DNA from: Pragia fontium DSM 5563 = ATCC 49100 | GTDB lineage: Bacteria; Pseudomonadota; Gammaproteobacteria; Enterobacterales; Enterobacteriaceae | NCBI RefSeq assembly: GCF_900112475.1 | Contig: NZ_FOLW01000008.1 | Coordinates: 1-64,000, forward strand | DNA length: 64,000 nucleotides | Direction: 5' to 3' | Shown: positions 42,550 through 51,649 of the stretch, piece by piece | How positions within the stretch are numbered: position 1 is the stretch's first letter | How the letters are laid out: each line of letters starts with the position of its first letter | Notes under the pieces: model-generated | What the model was told of the DNA's origin: nothing | What the model saw: the letters and a program-made list of their open reading frames with translations, nothing else | Databases searched by the model: none | Made by a program: the position numbers and the translations under genes

Positions 42550-43182
42550 GGAGCGCTAGAATTCAGCCGACAGTTGAGTGAGGCGCTGCTTCGTCTGACT
42601 AAATGGTATTAGCCATTTTGAACAACACTTATGCTGGCCCGTTAGGGAGAGCCTTATGAAATACAAATCAGCGCGGGTGCGTTAACCCAAGAGAAGGCCC
42701 TAGGAACTGAGGGATCCCCCCTCCGTCATTCTGGTGAAAACCGGAATCCAGGTTTTAACTTAATGCCCATGATTGGCCTAAGGTCGAGCCCCCTGCTTTT
42801 GCTGGGATGGCGGCATAGATTTATCGTCATTCCGGTGAAAACCGGAATCTAGGTTTTAGCTTAATGTCCACGCTTGGCTTAAGAACGAGGTCCCCGCTTT
42901 CGCGGGGATGACGGTATAAATGTGGGAATGACAATATAAATAATAGTTAAGAATTCATGTTTATTTTTCTGGGGATTCCTCAGCGCTTTCGCAGGGATGA
43001 CGGTATAAATGCGGGAATGACAATATAAATAATAGTTAAGAATTCGTGTTTATTTTTCTGGAAAGCCTTCAATGCAGAGGGCGTTCACCCTAACGCCCTC
43101 TACTCGGCCACATATATTGATACTGATTTATTCTCGTGCTGATAGTGGACGACATTTTCGCGGTCATTGAGTTGAACGAACC
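42550..43182. repeat. Dispersed repeat, copy 3, interrupted by another repeat array
   Basis: The left part (42550-about 42715) matches 4489-4590 with a different middle, starting GAGCGCTAGAATTCAGCCGA. The right part (43074-43182) matches 4655-4762, including GGGCGTTCACCCTAACGCCC and GATAGTGGACGA. Between them lie the tandem hairpin repeats 42723-43061. The nesting indicates that the hairpin repeats entered or expanded within an older copy. Confidence 0.7.
42723..43061. repeat. Tandem hairpin repeats (CATTCCGG type)
   Basis: Two related units of about 100 bases start at 42724 and 42830, each with GTCATTCYGGTGAAAACCGG followed by AATCYAGGTTTTARCTTAATG. Two units of about 78 bases start at 42895 and 42984, sharing GACGGTATAAAT, GGGAATGACAATATAAATAA and TAGTTAAGAATTC. 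CCCCGC/GCGGGG and CCGGT/ACCGG stems recur. They resemble the ATTCCC...GGGAAT type of small palindromic repeat (dRS3-like). No protein is encoded. Confidence 0.75.
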
Positions 43183-43228
43183 AGCATCAACCCAATGATT
43201 ACCATTCACCAAAAAAATATTCAATAAA

Positions 43229-43744
43229 TTATCTAATGGGTTTTAATGCACAGATATAGAGCGGAGAGTTCAAAGAACTGAGCAACAGCGTTTTATCATT
43301 CATCTTTTGCGCTTTAAGCAATAAACCATCATGGCTATCCGACATCTCGCGCATAAAATAATCAAAAACAACGTCAGGTGACTGATCGATAGAGGATTTA
43401 CTGGCCTGCCAACTTTTCACTCGGTAATAACGTTCCAGTGGAGAAATTCGCTCGGAGGTATAATCAAACTGAACATACCGTTGCAAATAGAGATAACCTT
43501 CAGTGGAAGTGGTATACCCTTCAACCACAATTGAGCCTTTCCCTTTGCCAAAAAAGCTGAAATGGATATTGGCGTTTACCGATTGCATTTTTGTATCTTC
43601 AAAATGCATGATCGCTTTAGTTGAACAGCTCATCGCGCCATCGCGTATCGGTAACATACGCCATGCTATCGGCAATGAAGTAAATATCAGCATAAAAAGC
43701 GCGGCAAAAAAGAATAATTTTCCACAATGATGTTTTACGCTCAT
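43229..43744 (-). CDS. FidL-like inner-membrane protein
   Basis: A 171-residue protein with one N-terminal membrane segment (LFFFAALFMLIFTSLPIAW, about residues 10-28) and a periplasmic domain of about 140 residues with two Cys. It lies four bases after the CadC-like regulator gene. The arrangement of a CadC-like membrane regulator followed by a small single-pass protein resembles MarT-FidL and GrvA-FidL pairs of Salmonella and E. coli. Similarity at sequence level is a memory-based impression; the name is provisional. Confidence 0.6.
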   Translation of the reverse strand: MSVKHHCGKLFFFAALFMLIFTSLPIAWRMLPIRDGAMSCSTKAIMHFEDTKMQSVNANIHFSFFGKGKGSIVVEGYTTSTEGYLYLQRYVQFDYTSERISPLERYYRVKSWQASKSSIDQSPDVVFDYFMREMSDSHDGLLLKAQKMNDKTLLLSSLNSPLYICALKPIR

Positions 43745-43747
43745 CCT

Positions 43748-44560
43748 TTACTTCCATGCATAATAAAAGTAGTTCTCACAGTAACTAAAGGGATTGTCTT
43801 CATGCTTGGCACAGTGCGCCAAAAAAGTTCGCCCTAGTCCGTTGGTTTGTAACTTGTCACCGTAATAAAATAAAAACCGTTCATCTTCCCCACAGTTAAT
43901 AGAAAGCCGGGTTCGCACCGCGTCGAAACTCTTAATAAACCCTTCTTTAACGGCCGTATTGATCATCTTTTCTATCGACAATAACTCGCATCTGTCATGA
44001 TCAACCGCCGTCAATTTGATACCTTGGGGCGAAGCGCTTTCTGAAAGGTGGGATATAAAAAACATCACACAGGCAAAAATAAAAATGAATAGCCCGGCAT
44101 AACCCCAGTTTTTATCAACAGAAATTTCCGTACTCTTTTCTTGTTTCGCTTTATCTGATGTTTCTTGCTGTTTATCGGCCAATTCATCATGAATTAATTG
44201 CTGTTGTAAAACCGGGTGAAGGATATTGTTATCAATTACTTCAATCGTCAGAGTCGGATTAATTTCCAGACGGCCTTTCGGTATTGTCACAATAATGTTC
44301 TCAATACCATAATTACGAAATGTTTTACGTAGCAGGCTAATGTATTGATTTAAATTACTATTTGAAGAAACCAATCCATTATCATCCCAGACTTGCTTCA
44401 TAACGCTATCGCGCGTCATGACGCCCGGATTTTGGATTAACACATACAGCAGAGCGTTGGCCGTAATTGACAGCGTAGTATCGGATGTACCGTCATCGTC
44501 TAACTTTAGTGAACCTTCAGTAGCGTCATAATAGAGAAAGGCATTAATTTTATATTTCAT
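43748..44560 (-). CDS. CadC/ToxR-like transmembrane transcriptional regulator
   Basis: A 270-residue protein with a cytoplasmic winged helix (about residues 10-105; LLYVLIQNPGVMTRDSVMKQ and NLNQYISLLRKTFRNYG are the OmpR-type helix region), a linker, one membrane segment (YAGLFIFIFACVMFFISHL, about 156-174) and a small periplasmic domain with three or more Cys. Such proteins sense periplasmic signals and regulate transcription directly. It is upstream of the FidL-like gene, and both read leftwards toward the cut operon, but about 1.4 kb of repeats lie between. Its target is unknown. Confidence 0.78.
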   Translation of the reverse strand: MKYKINAFLYYDATEGSLKLDDDGTSDTTLSITANALLYVLIQNPGVMTRDSVMKQVWDDNGLVSSNSNLNQYISLLRKTFRNYGIENIIVTIPKGRLEINPTLTIEVIDNNILHPVLQQQLIHDELADKQQETSDKAKQEKSTEISVDKNWGYAGLFIFIFACVMFFISHLSESASPQGIKLTAVDHDRCELLSIEKMINTAVKEGFIKSFDAVRTRLSINCGEDERFLFYYGDKLQTNGLGRTFLAHCAKHEDNPFSYCENYFYYAWK

Positions 44561-44590
44561 TACAGCCCCCTTTGCTTATGTTACCAACGC

Positions 44591-45184
44591 CTACTTGTGG
44601 TCGGGGAGAACGATGTTTTCATTGCCCCCCCGCGTCATATCCGCCAATCTGCTAACCAGAGCCTGACGTTCAATGGGTGTCATGGTGGGCCCCTCGGTCA
44701 ATTCAGAAAGCCACAGCCCATCTGCGGCATAGCGCACCAGATTACCGATATAGCTCCGATCAATTTCATCACCGTGCCTGAGATGTTCCAGCATCCAGTC
44801 TCTCCAGCACTTACGCAGCACCGTTTCTTTTGGCATAGCGAGTGAAAGTAAGGCTAACTCTCTACTCTCATCCGTCTCGCCCAAGCCAGCAATGTACATC
44901 AGATAGGCTCGACTAAAGCGCCCTTCCGGTAGTGGATCCTCTTGCTCAAGGGCGACAATTTTCTTTTCCATTCGGGCAAGAAGATTAGAGAATAAAGCAT
45001 GAATCAATTCCTGTTTTCCAGGAAAGTGGTGTAATAACCCTCCTTTACTGACGCCAGCTTGCAGCGCAACAGCATTCAGAGAAAGCGCAGCAATACCATC
45101 TCGGGCGGCAATAACGCTCGCCGCTTGAAGTAATTGCTCCTGCATACGTTCAGGATCTTTTTTGCGTTGGTAGTTATTATTCAT
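44591..45184 (-). CDS. TetR/AcrR-family transcriptional repressor
   Basis: About 197 residues. The N-terminal TetR helix-turn-helix is clear: AASVIAARDGIAALSLNAV and LQAGVSKGGLLHHFPGKQEL (about residues 22-61). The C-terminal ligand domain is typical in length and unassigned. The frame opens with an ATG at 45196, inside a palindromic operator; I prefer the ATG at 45184, though neither has a clear ribosome site. It stands alone, 30 bases before the CadC-like gene on the same strand. Confidence 0.85.
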   Translation of the reverse strand: MNNNYQRKKDPERMQEQLLQAASVIAARDGIAALSLNAVALQAGVSKGGLLHHFPGKQELIHALFSNLLARMEKKIVALEQEDPLPEGRFSRAYLMYIAGLGETDESRELALLSLAMPKETVLRKCWRDWMLEHLRHGDEIDRSYIGNLVRYAADGLWLSELTEGPTMTPIERQALVSRLADMTRGGNENIVLPDHK

Positions 45185-45191
45185 GCGAGGA

Positions 45192-45215
45192 ATCATACCG
45201 ACTGGTCGGTATGAT
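45192..45215. promoter_or_regulatory. Near-perfect palindrome at the tetR start, likely autoregulatory operator
   Basis: ATCATACCGAC and GTCGGTATGAT are perfect 11-base arms around TG. The core ACCGAC/GTCGGT is typical of TetR-family operators. It overlaps the start region of the TetR gene, so binding would block its own transcription. I did not find another copy in the window. Confidence 0.7.
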
Positions 45216-45414
45216 TGATGTTGATCGAAATCAATCTGTCTGGCGTCGTGTGAAAGTAATCACTCGATATGTTAGCTGGCTCACAATTGGCGGTAGGATT
45301 AAAGCAATTCTATAATTTTATTAGCTTTTTATTATCTCCACTTGGGTCTATTCTCCCCACGCTTTTCCTCTATTTTCAATTCGACTGCGCTATTCGACGG
45401 CTTAATGATGCACA

Positions 45415-45458
45415 TAAAAAAGCCCGCTAAGCGAACAACAATGACGCAATGCGGGCTT
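45415..45458 (-). terminator. Rho-independent terminator of yccU
   Basis: AAGCCCGC (45420-45427) and GCGGGCTT (45451-45458) pair; on the minus strand the stem is followed by TTTTTT. It lies 17 bases after the yccU stop. The loop of 23 bases is long. Confidence 0.8.
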
Positions 45459-45475
45459 AAAAAATAAACCTATCA

Positions 45476-45892
45476 CTATGATTGATTCATCCCCAATCGC
45501 TTTATCTCAATCTTAGGGCACAGATTCATCACCACTTTCAATCCGGCACTCTGTGCCAACGCTTCCGCCTCATGATTAATCACGCCAATCTGCATCCACA
45601 GAACGCTGGCCTTAATCGCAATGGCTTCCTGTGCAATCTCATAAACTGCATCCGAATGACGAAAGACATCCACCATATCAACCGGACGCTGTATATCCTT
45701 CAGGTTAGCAAATACCGGTTGCCCCAACAGCATTTGCCCAGCCAATTTGGGACTAACGGGTATTACGTCATAACCTTGAGATAATAAAAATTCCATAACC
45801 ACATAGCTGGGACGATCTGGCTTATCGCTGGCACCCACTAAGGCAATGGTCTTCACCTCTCTTAAAATAGTCCATATGTCACGGTCTTCCAT
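45476..45892 (-). CDS. yccU: CoA-binding domain protein YccU
   Basis: A 138-residue Rossmann-fold protein of the CoA_binding family. It begins MEDRDIWTILREVKTIALVG, with ALVGASDKPDRPSYVVMEFL (about residues 17-36) as the nucleotide loop and LWMQIGVINHEAEALAQ near 98-114. The function in enterobacteria is unknown. It diverges from mgsA across a 184-base gap. In E. coli it is also next to mgsA and helD. Confidence 0.9.
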   Translation of the reverse strand: MEDRDIWTILREVKTIALVGASDKPDRPSYVVMEFLLSQGYDVIPVSPKLAGQMLLGQPVFANLKDIQRPVDMVDVFRHSDAVYEIAQEAIAIKASVLWMQIGVINHEAEALAQSAGLKVVMNLCPKIEIKRLGMNQS

Positions 45893-46015
45893 CGCGCTCC
45901 CCCTCTAATGTTCTTATTTCTATCGCTATTCAGATAAACGAGATTTGTCAGAAACCCATGTCATCTGAACATTAAAATTAGCTAAATGCACACTTTTATC
46001 CATTATCCCTTTTTT

Positions 46016-46032
46016 CTGAAACGGAGTTTCAG
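46016..46032. promoter_or_regulatory. Palindrome in the mgsA upstream region
   Basis: CTGAAAC and GTTTCAG are perfect 7-base arms around GGA, 44 bases before the mgsA ATG. It could be an operator or structure in the leader. No factor is assigned. Confidence 0.3.
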
Positions 46033-46076
46033 TAGTCTATGGGACATAATTATTTCAATAAGGGGTTTGACTGCAT

Positions 46077-46535
46077 ATGCAACTGACAACGCGGATAATT
46101 TCAGTAGAAAAAAACATTGCCTTGGTTGCTCACGACCACTGTAAACAGTATTTGCTAAAATGGGCTGAGGACAATAAAAACACCTTAGCCAAGCATAAAC
46201 TTTTTGCCACTGGCACTACCGGTAATTTAATTCAACGAGCAACAGAAATCCCGGTTCACAGTATGCTTAGCGGCCCAATGGGTGGCGATCAGCAGATTGG
46301 TGCGATGATTTCAGAAGGTAAAATTGATGTGCTGATTTTCTTTTGGGATCCCCTTAATGCCGTGCCGCACGACCCCGATGTGAAAGCGCTTCTTCGTTTA
46401 GCTACCGTTTGGAATATTCCTGTTGCCACTAACCGCTCAACGGCAGATATGCTGATTAATTCAGGCCTCTTTGAAAAAGAGATAGAAATCGCCATTCCTG
46501 ATTATCAAAAATACTTACAGGAACGTTTAAAATAA
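46077..46535 (+). CDS. mgsA: Methylglyoxal synthase MgsA
   Basis: A 152-residue enzyme that converts dihydroxyacetone phosphate to methylglyoxal and phosphate, a glycolytic bypass under phosphate limitation. [15 protein letters not shown] (about residues 16-30), ATGTTGNLI (phosphate loop), [14 protein letters not shown] (about 64-77) and [18 protein letters not shown] (catalytic Asp region) match E. coli MgsA, also 152 residues. It is convergent with helD. Confidence 0.96.
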   Translation: MQLTTRIISVEKNIALVAHDHCKQYLLKWAEDNKNTLAKHKLFATGTTGNLIQRATEIPVHSMLSGPMGGDQQIGAMISEGKIDVLIFFWDPLNAVPHDPDVKALLRLATVWNIPVATNRSTADMLINSGLFEKEIEIAIPDYQKYLQERLK

Positions 46536-46562
46536 AACGCCCTCGCTAATTAAGCATCATGT

Positions 46563-46588
46563 AAAAAGCCTGCCTGTCAGGCTTTTTT
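46563..46588 (+). terminator. Terminator between mgsA and helD
   Basis: AAAAGCCTG and CAGGCTTTT form a stem around CCTGT with T-runs on both sides, so it can work in both directions. Its right end touches the helD stop at 46587. Confidence 0.9.
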
Positions 46589-48641
46589 AAGGTTTACGTT
46601 TCACCGCTACGCCAATATCCGCTAACTGTTTCACAAAAACCGAGGGCGATGCCGTATCCTGCATTAGCCAAACTTGGTGTTTCGCCCGGGTCAGAGCCAC
46701 GTAGAGTAATCGACGTTCTTCCGCATAGGGAAAGTCGTCAACTTCCGGTAAGAGCACCTGTTCAATCACGGAATGATTCTCCGTTGCCGGAAATCCATCC
46801 CTATCGGCGCTCAAACCAAGAATAATCACATATTCTGCCTGCTGCCCTTTACTGGCATGCATGGTCATAAATTCCATATTCAGCTTCGGCCAACGCGTTG
46901 ATGCATTCGCCAACACTTCCGGTTTGGAATAGTGGTAGCGCCCTAAGATCAGGACTTTTTCTTCCGGCCTCACATAACCGCTTAATTTATTCAACAGGGC
47001 TTCTAACTGGCTATCCGGCAAGATGGTGATGGCATTTTTATCCCCTTGGTACAAGCTGCCAATTTTGCGCTTAATCTGCGCCGGGTTCTGCTGGATATAA
47101 CGACTGGTGATATCGTTAATCCCCTGATTAAAACGATAAGTCAGATCCAACGCACACTGTTCGCCCATCCCAAAAATTCGGTTGAAATCGGCTACCAGAG
47201 ATTGTTCAGACCCGCTGAAACGGTAAATGGACTGCCAGTCATCCCCCACCGCAAATAAGCTACTATCCTGTTGTTGACGACGCAGTGCATTCACTAACGC
47301 GGCGCGCTGAGGAGAGATATCCTGAAATTCATCCACCAAAATATGGCGCCACGGGCTAATAAACTTACCTTTCTCGATCAAATTAACCGCCTGATGAAGC
47401 AGGCCAGCAAAATCTACCGCTCCCTCTTCTTTTAAGGCTTTCTTCCAGGCTTTAAGTAGCGGAGCCAGTAAACGCAATTTTTTCTGAAAATCTGTACGTA
47501 GATCTTCCGGTGCCAGCGCCAGCATTTCAGCCTGGCTCCCACCGTGATTGCGCATTAGTCCGATCCAATAATCTAACCGTGTCGCTAACCGTTCAGATAA
47601 TCCGCTGTTTTTCCAGAATGCCCCTTCATCCAGAGGCCAGCCCATTTCTTGTGACAGCCAAGTTCGCCAACCGGACGCCTGACTTTTCTTTTCCGCACAT
47701 TGAGACTGCCACTGCTCGATCAGAAAATGCTGGCGAGCTTTACTGCTGGTTTCCAGTTTACTAATAACTGGCACTTTTTTACTGGATTGACTAATAATCG
47801 ACAGCGCCAGAGCGTGAAAAGTTTTCGCCTGTATCTCCGTCGTCGCCAAGCGCTGTTGAATCCGCGCATTCATTTCATCGGCGGCTTTACGCCCAAACGC
47901 TAACAGAAGAATATCTTCGGCTTTAGCCTCTTTACGGTATAACAGCCAGCCGGCACGAGCTACCAATACCGAGGTCTTACCGCTCCCAGCGCCAGCTAAA
48001 ACCAGAACATTTTTTTCACCGCTAATCACCGCACGACACTGGGTTGGGTTCAACGGTTGAGATTCAATATGTTGGAAAAATGCCTGATGTTGCTGCAACA
48101 TACGCTGAACCCAACGTTGGTTAGTCGCATCAATGATGTCGGTACCTGAATCTATCCATTCCACACAGCGTTGATAATGCGGATGACAATTAGGGAACTC
48201 ATGTAAGCGTTCTTTGGGTAGCGGAAGCGAAACAAGGGAAGTATGAATTTCAGCTTGAATGTCGACTAAGTCCTGATGCGTCAACCATCGTTCCTGCTGC
48301 AGGCGCTGATCAATCTTTTCCATCTGTTTGAGTAAAACATCGGCGGCAATTTGGCTCATTTCTAAGCCCCACAACTGCCATACCTGCATAAGGTGATGGT
48401 AAAAACGTTGAGTTTCATGCCATTCCGTACCGTGAAGTCGCACCACCTTTTGCTGCGGTAGCTCAAACTCCAGCTCTCCCCAGACCAATCCTCTTTTGCA
48501 ACGAATAGCAATTAACTGATTAAATGGAATGGTATAAGTGTGCTTGGGGCCGCTGACTTCAACGCCAGCGTGGAGCATTTTGACTTTATTATAGGGGTGC
48601 TGGGCCAAATGTTGACCAACAGAAGTTGACTTCAATTCCAT
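46587..48641 (-). CDS. helD: DNA helicase IV HelD
   Basis: A 684-residue superfamily 1 helicase (UvrD-like, 3'-5'). Walker A LVLAGAGSGKTSVLVARA is at about residues 213-230, motif II HILVDEFQDISPQRAAL at about 428-444, motif III AVGDDWQSIYRFSGS, and C-terminal YVALTRAKHQVW. Starting at 48641 gives MELKSTSVGQHLAQHPY and exactly the E. coli length; the open frame extends five codons further. An N-terminal domain of about 190 residues precedes the motor. Confidence 0.95.
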   Translation of the reverse strand: MELKSTSVGQHLAQHPYNKVKMLHAGVEVSGPKHTYTIPFNQLIAIRCKRGLVWGELEFELPQQKVVRLHGTEWHETQRFYHHLMQVWQLWGLEMSQIAADVLLKQMEKIDQRLQQERWLTHQDLVDIQAEIHTSLVSLPLPKERLHEFPNCHPHYQRCVEWIDSGTDIIDATNQRWVQRMLQQHQAFFQHIESQPLNPTQCRAVISGEKNVLVLAGAGSGKTSVLVARAGWLLYRKEAKAEDILLLAFGRKAADEMNARIQQRLATTEIQAKTFHALALSIISQSSKKVPVISKLETSSKARQHFLIEQWQSQCAEKKSQASGWRTWLSQEMGWPLDEGAFWKNSGLSERLATRLDYWIGLMRNHGGSQAEMLALAPEDLRTDFQKKLRLLAPLLKAWKKALKEEGAVDFAGLLHQAVNLIEKGKFISPWRHILVDEFQDISPQRAALVNALRRQQQDSSLFAVGDDWQSIYRFSGSEQSLVADFNRIFGMGEQCALDLTYRFNQGINDITSRYIQQNPAQIKRKIGSLYQGDKNAITILPDSQLEALLNKLSGYVRPEEKVLILGRYHYSKPEVLANASTRWPKLNMEFMTMHASKGQQAEYVIILGLSADRDGFPATENHSVIEQVLLPEVDDFPYAEERRLLYVALTRAKHQVWLMQDTASPSVFVKQLADIGVAVKRKP

Positions 48642-48863
48642 CACGTTATGCACCACCTATTTCTGTACGTCTGACCATAATGATTCAGTTTACCTTTTAT
48701 TCCACTCTGCTCTCCAGTTGGAATAGCATAAAAGCGCTGTATTTATAGGCTAAAAAAATGCCAATGTCTCTTTTCCATTGAGTAAAGTGCTATAAACCGT
48801 AACAATAGGTACCGGCTATACTTTTATATCCGTTACCTTTTGACGCTTATATGGAGCAACCTG

Positions 48864-49313
48864 ATGCGCAGTATATTAAATATACTCAATTTTATTCTGG
48901 GTGGGGTTTTTACTACTTTAGGATGGCTTTTTGCCACTGTTTTAACCGTTGTTTTGATTTTTACGCTGCCATTAACCCGCTCTTGCTGGGAAATTACCAA
49001 ACTGTCCCTATTTCCATTTGGTAATGAAGCCATACACGTTGACGATCTTAATCCTAATGAACGTAACGCTTTAATGAATGCTGGCGGAACGGCATTGAAC
49101 GTTTTTTGGCTGGTATTTTTTGGCTGGTGGCTATGCTTGGCCCATATCTGCGCAGGCATCGCCCAATGTATTACCATCATTGGTATTCCGGTCGGCATCG
49201 CTAACTTCAAGATTGCCGTTATTGCACTATGGCCGGTCGGTCGCCGAGTGGTGCCTGTTGAAGTTGCTCAGCAAGCTCGTATCGCCAAAGCCAAACGTCA
49301 GTTTCAACAATAA
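48864..49313 (+). CDS. yccF: YccF, DUF307 inner-membrane protein
   Basis: A 149-residue membrane protein with three or four hydrophobic stretches in two YccF repeats. FTLPLTRSCWEITKLSLFPF (about residues 32-51) and IIGIPVGIANFKIAVIALWP (about 107-126) are hallmark stretches. The start at 48864 has GGAG upstream and equals E. coli YccF (148 residues). It precedes yccS by 43 bases, as in E. coli. The function is unknown. Confidence 0.93.
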   Translation: MRSILNILNFILGGVFTTLGWLFATVLTVVLIFTLPLTRSCWEITKLSLFPFGNEAIHVDDLNPNERNALMNAGGTALNVFWLVFFGWWLCLAHICAGIAQCITIIGIPVGIANFKIAVIALWPVGRRVVPVEVAQQARIAKAKRQFQQ

Positions 49314-49356
49314 AGCTCGCTGAGTCATAGTATTCGCGCAATAAGGTATTGATGTA

Positions 49357-51498
49357 ATGTCATTTATATTAGGGTTACGCCGTTACTTTTATAACAGCAA
49401 CTTGCTCTATAGCATCCGTATTTTTATTGCGCTTAGCGGCGTGGTATTTGTTCCCTGGTGGTATGGGGAAAGTCTGTTCACCATTCCTCTAACTTTAGGC
49501 GTGGTGGCCGCCGCGCTCACCGATCTTGATGACCGTTTAACCGGGCGATTGCGTAATCTGGTGATTACGCTAGCCTGCTTTTTTATTGCCTCAGTCTCAA
49601 TTGAGCTGCTATTCCCCTATCCGTGGCTGTTTGCCCTTGGCTTATTATTGTCCACCGCCAGCTTTATTTTGCTTGGTTCTTTAGGACAACGCTATGCAAC
49701 TATCGCTTTTGGTGCCCTGCTTATCGCAATCTATACCATGTTGGGCGTATCCATGTACGACGTCTGGTATGTACAGCCGTTATTACTGTTAATCGGCGCC
49801 ATTTGGTATAACCTGATTACATTACTTGGCCACCTGATTTTGCCTATTCGTCCCTTACAGGACAATCTGGCCCGCTGTTTTGAAGATCTGGCCCGCTATC
49901 TCGATGCCAAATCAATGTTGTTTGATCCCGATGAAGAACACCAGTTTACCGATCAGTTGATTCACGCCACCATGGCCAATGGCAACTTGGTTAACACGCT
50001 TAACCAAACCAAAGTCTCATTGCTGACCCGACTGAAAGGCGATCGCGGACAGCGCAACACTCGTCGCATGTTACGCTATTATTTTGTGGCTCAAGATATT
50101 CATGAACAAGCCAGCTCTTCCCACGCCCAATACCAGCAACTAAGCAAAAAATTACGCTATACCGATATTCTGTTCCGCTTTCAGCGCTTGATGACGCTAC
50201 AGTCGAAGGCCTGTCTGAGCATTGCTTACTCAATTCGTTTTCATCAGAAATACGTTTATGATACCTATCAGACGCAGGCCTTAGCCCATTTGGAAAAAAG
50301 CTTATCTAACTTACAGGCTAACCGAGACTTACCATCAAGTCTGATTCAATCTTTACATCATTTATTAAAAAATCTGAAAGGTATTGATACTCAGTTGAGC
50401 AATATTGAATCAGAACAGACGGTGAATACCCCATCGCCCCAAGATAATACGCTGGCGGATGATAAGCTCACCGGAATAAAAGATATCTGGTCACGCATCG
50501 CTCAAAACTTAACGCCTCAGTCTGAACTATTTCGTCATGCCGTCAGGATGTCGATCGTACTTTTTATCGGATACGCCATTATTCAGCTGGCCCATTTACA
50601 AAATGGCTACTGGATTATGCTAACCAGTCTGTTTGTCTGCCAGCCTAACTATAACGCGACTCGTGCTCGCCTGACGCTTAGAGTATTAGGAACTATTGCC
50701 GGTATTCTGCTCGGCTTACCTATTCTCTACTTCGTCCCTTCTCAGGAAGGACAGTTGATATTAATTGTGATTAGCGGAGTCTTGTTTTTTGCCTTCCGTA
50801 ACGTTCGATATGCCTATGCCACCATGTTTATTACCTTGCTGGTACTATTTTGCTTTAATTTGCTGGGAGAGGGTTTCCGGGTTGCAATACCGCGCGTTAT
50901 TGATACGTTGATTGGTTGCGGGATTGCTTGGGCTGCGGTCAGTTTTATCTGGCCAGACTGGAAATTCAGACATATTTCGCTGGTACTTAAAAAAGCCATT
51001 GATGCCAACTGCCGTTATCTTGATGCCATTCTCGAGCAATATCATCAGGGTAAAAACAATAGTGTAGATTATAGAATTGTACGCCGTAACGCCCATAACC
51101 GAGATGCTGAGTTAGCCTCCGTTATCTCCAGCATGGCAGCAGAACCCCGAAAAGATACGCAACAATTAGATCAGGGCTTTCGTTTGCTGTGTTTAAACCA
51201 CTCTTTATTAGGATACATCTCGGCCTTAGGTGCCCACCGTGAAAAATTGACCGAAAGCCCTGCAATATTATCCTTATTGGATGATGCAGTTTGTTATATC
51301 TGTGATGCTTTGCAGGTTAATTCAGATGATACTCAATCAACAATGCTAGCCTTAGAAAAAATCAATCAACAAATAACCGAAATGAACAGTGCCAGTAGTA
51401 AAAACCCACTAGTCACACAACAGTTAGCGTTAATTATAGGATTACTGCCCGAGTTTATTACACTGTCAGATAAGATTTACACGGATATAAAGCAATAA
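49357..51498 (+). CDS. yccS: YccS, FUSC-family inner-membrane protein
   Basis: A 713-residue protein with two clusters of membrane segments (about residues 20-155 and 395-525) and a cytoplasmic region after each, the layout of the FUSC/aromatic acid exporter-like family. LQNGYWIMLTSLFVCQPNYN and RLTLRVLGTIAGILLGLP mark the second half. E. coli YccS is about 717 residues. Its transport role is not established. It is cotranscribed with yccF. Confidence 0.92.
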   Translation: MSFILGLRRYFYNSNLLYSIRIFIALSGVVFVPWWYGESLFTIPLTLGVVAAALTDLDDRLTGRLRNLVITLACFFIASVSIELLFPYPWLFALGLLLSTASFILLGSLGQRYATIAFGALLIAIYTMLGVSMYDVWYVQPLLLLIGAIWYNLITLLGHLILPIRPLQDNLARCFEDLARYLDAKSMLFDPDEEHQFTDQLIHATMANGNLVNTLNQTKVSLLTRLKGDRGQRNTRRMLRYYFVAQDIHEQASSSHAQYQQLSKKLRYTDILFRFQRLMTLQSKACLSIAYSIRFHQKYVYDTYQTQALAHLEKSLSNLQANRDLPSSLIQSLHHLLKNLKGIDTQLSNIESEQTVNTPSPQDNTLADDKLTGIKDIWSRIAQNLTPQSELFRHAVRMSIVLFIGYAIIQLAHLQNGYWIMLTSLFVCQPNYNATRARLTLRVLGTIAGILLGLPILYFVPSQEGQLILIVISGVLFFAFRNVRYAYATMFITLLVLFCFNLLGEGFRVAIPRVIDTLIGCGIAWAAVSFIWPDWKFRHISLVLKKAIDANCRYLDAILEQYHQGKNNSVDYRIVRRNAHNRDAELASVISSMAAEPRKDTQQLDQGFRLLCLNHSLLGYISALGAHREKLTESPAILSLLDDAVCYICDALQVNSDDTQSTMLALEKINQQITEMNSASSKNPLVTQQLALIIGLLPEFITLSDKIYTDIKQ

Positions 51499-51649
51499 AC
51501 GCCAGCAACCTCATCATCGCGTAATATATTGAATGATATTGCTCAAACTAAGCAAAGTGGAGATTGAGACAATAAACAGTCAGGAAGTAAAGTCATTCTA
51601 TTATTAAGTTTGGTGACCGTCTGGGCGATCACCTTTAATATGCAGGTTG

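Noticed and set aside
42367-42612. Plus-strand ORF of 81 codons
   Set aside because: It lies over the cut promoter region and the start of the dispersed repeat, has no ribosome site and no recognisable protein pattern.
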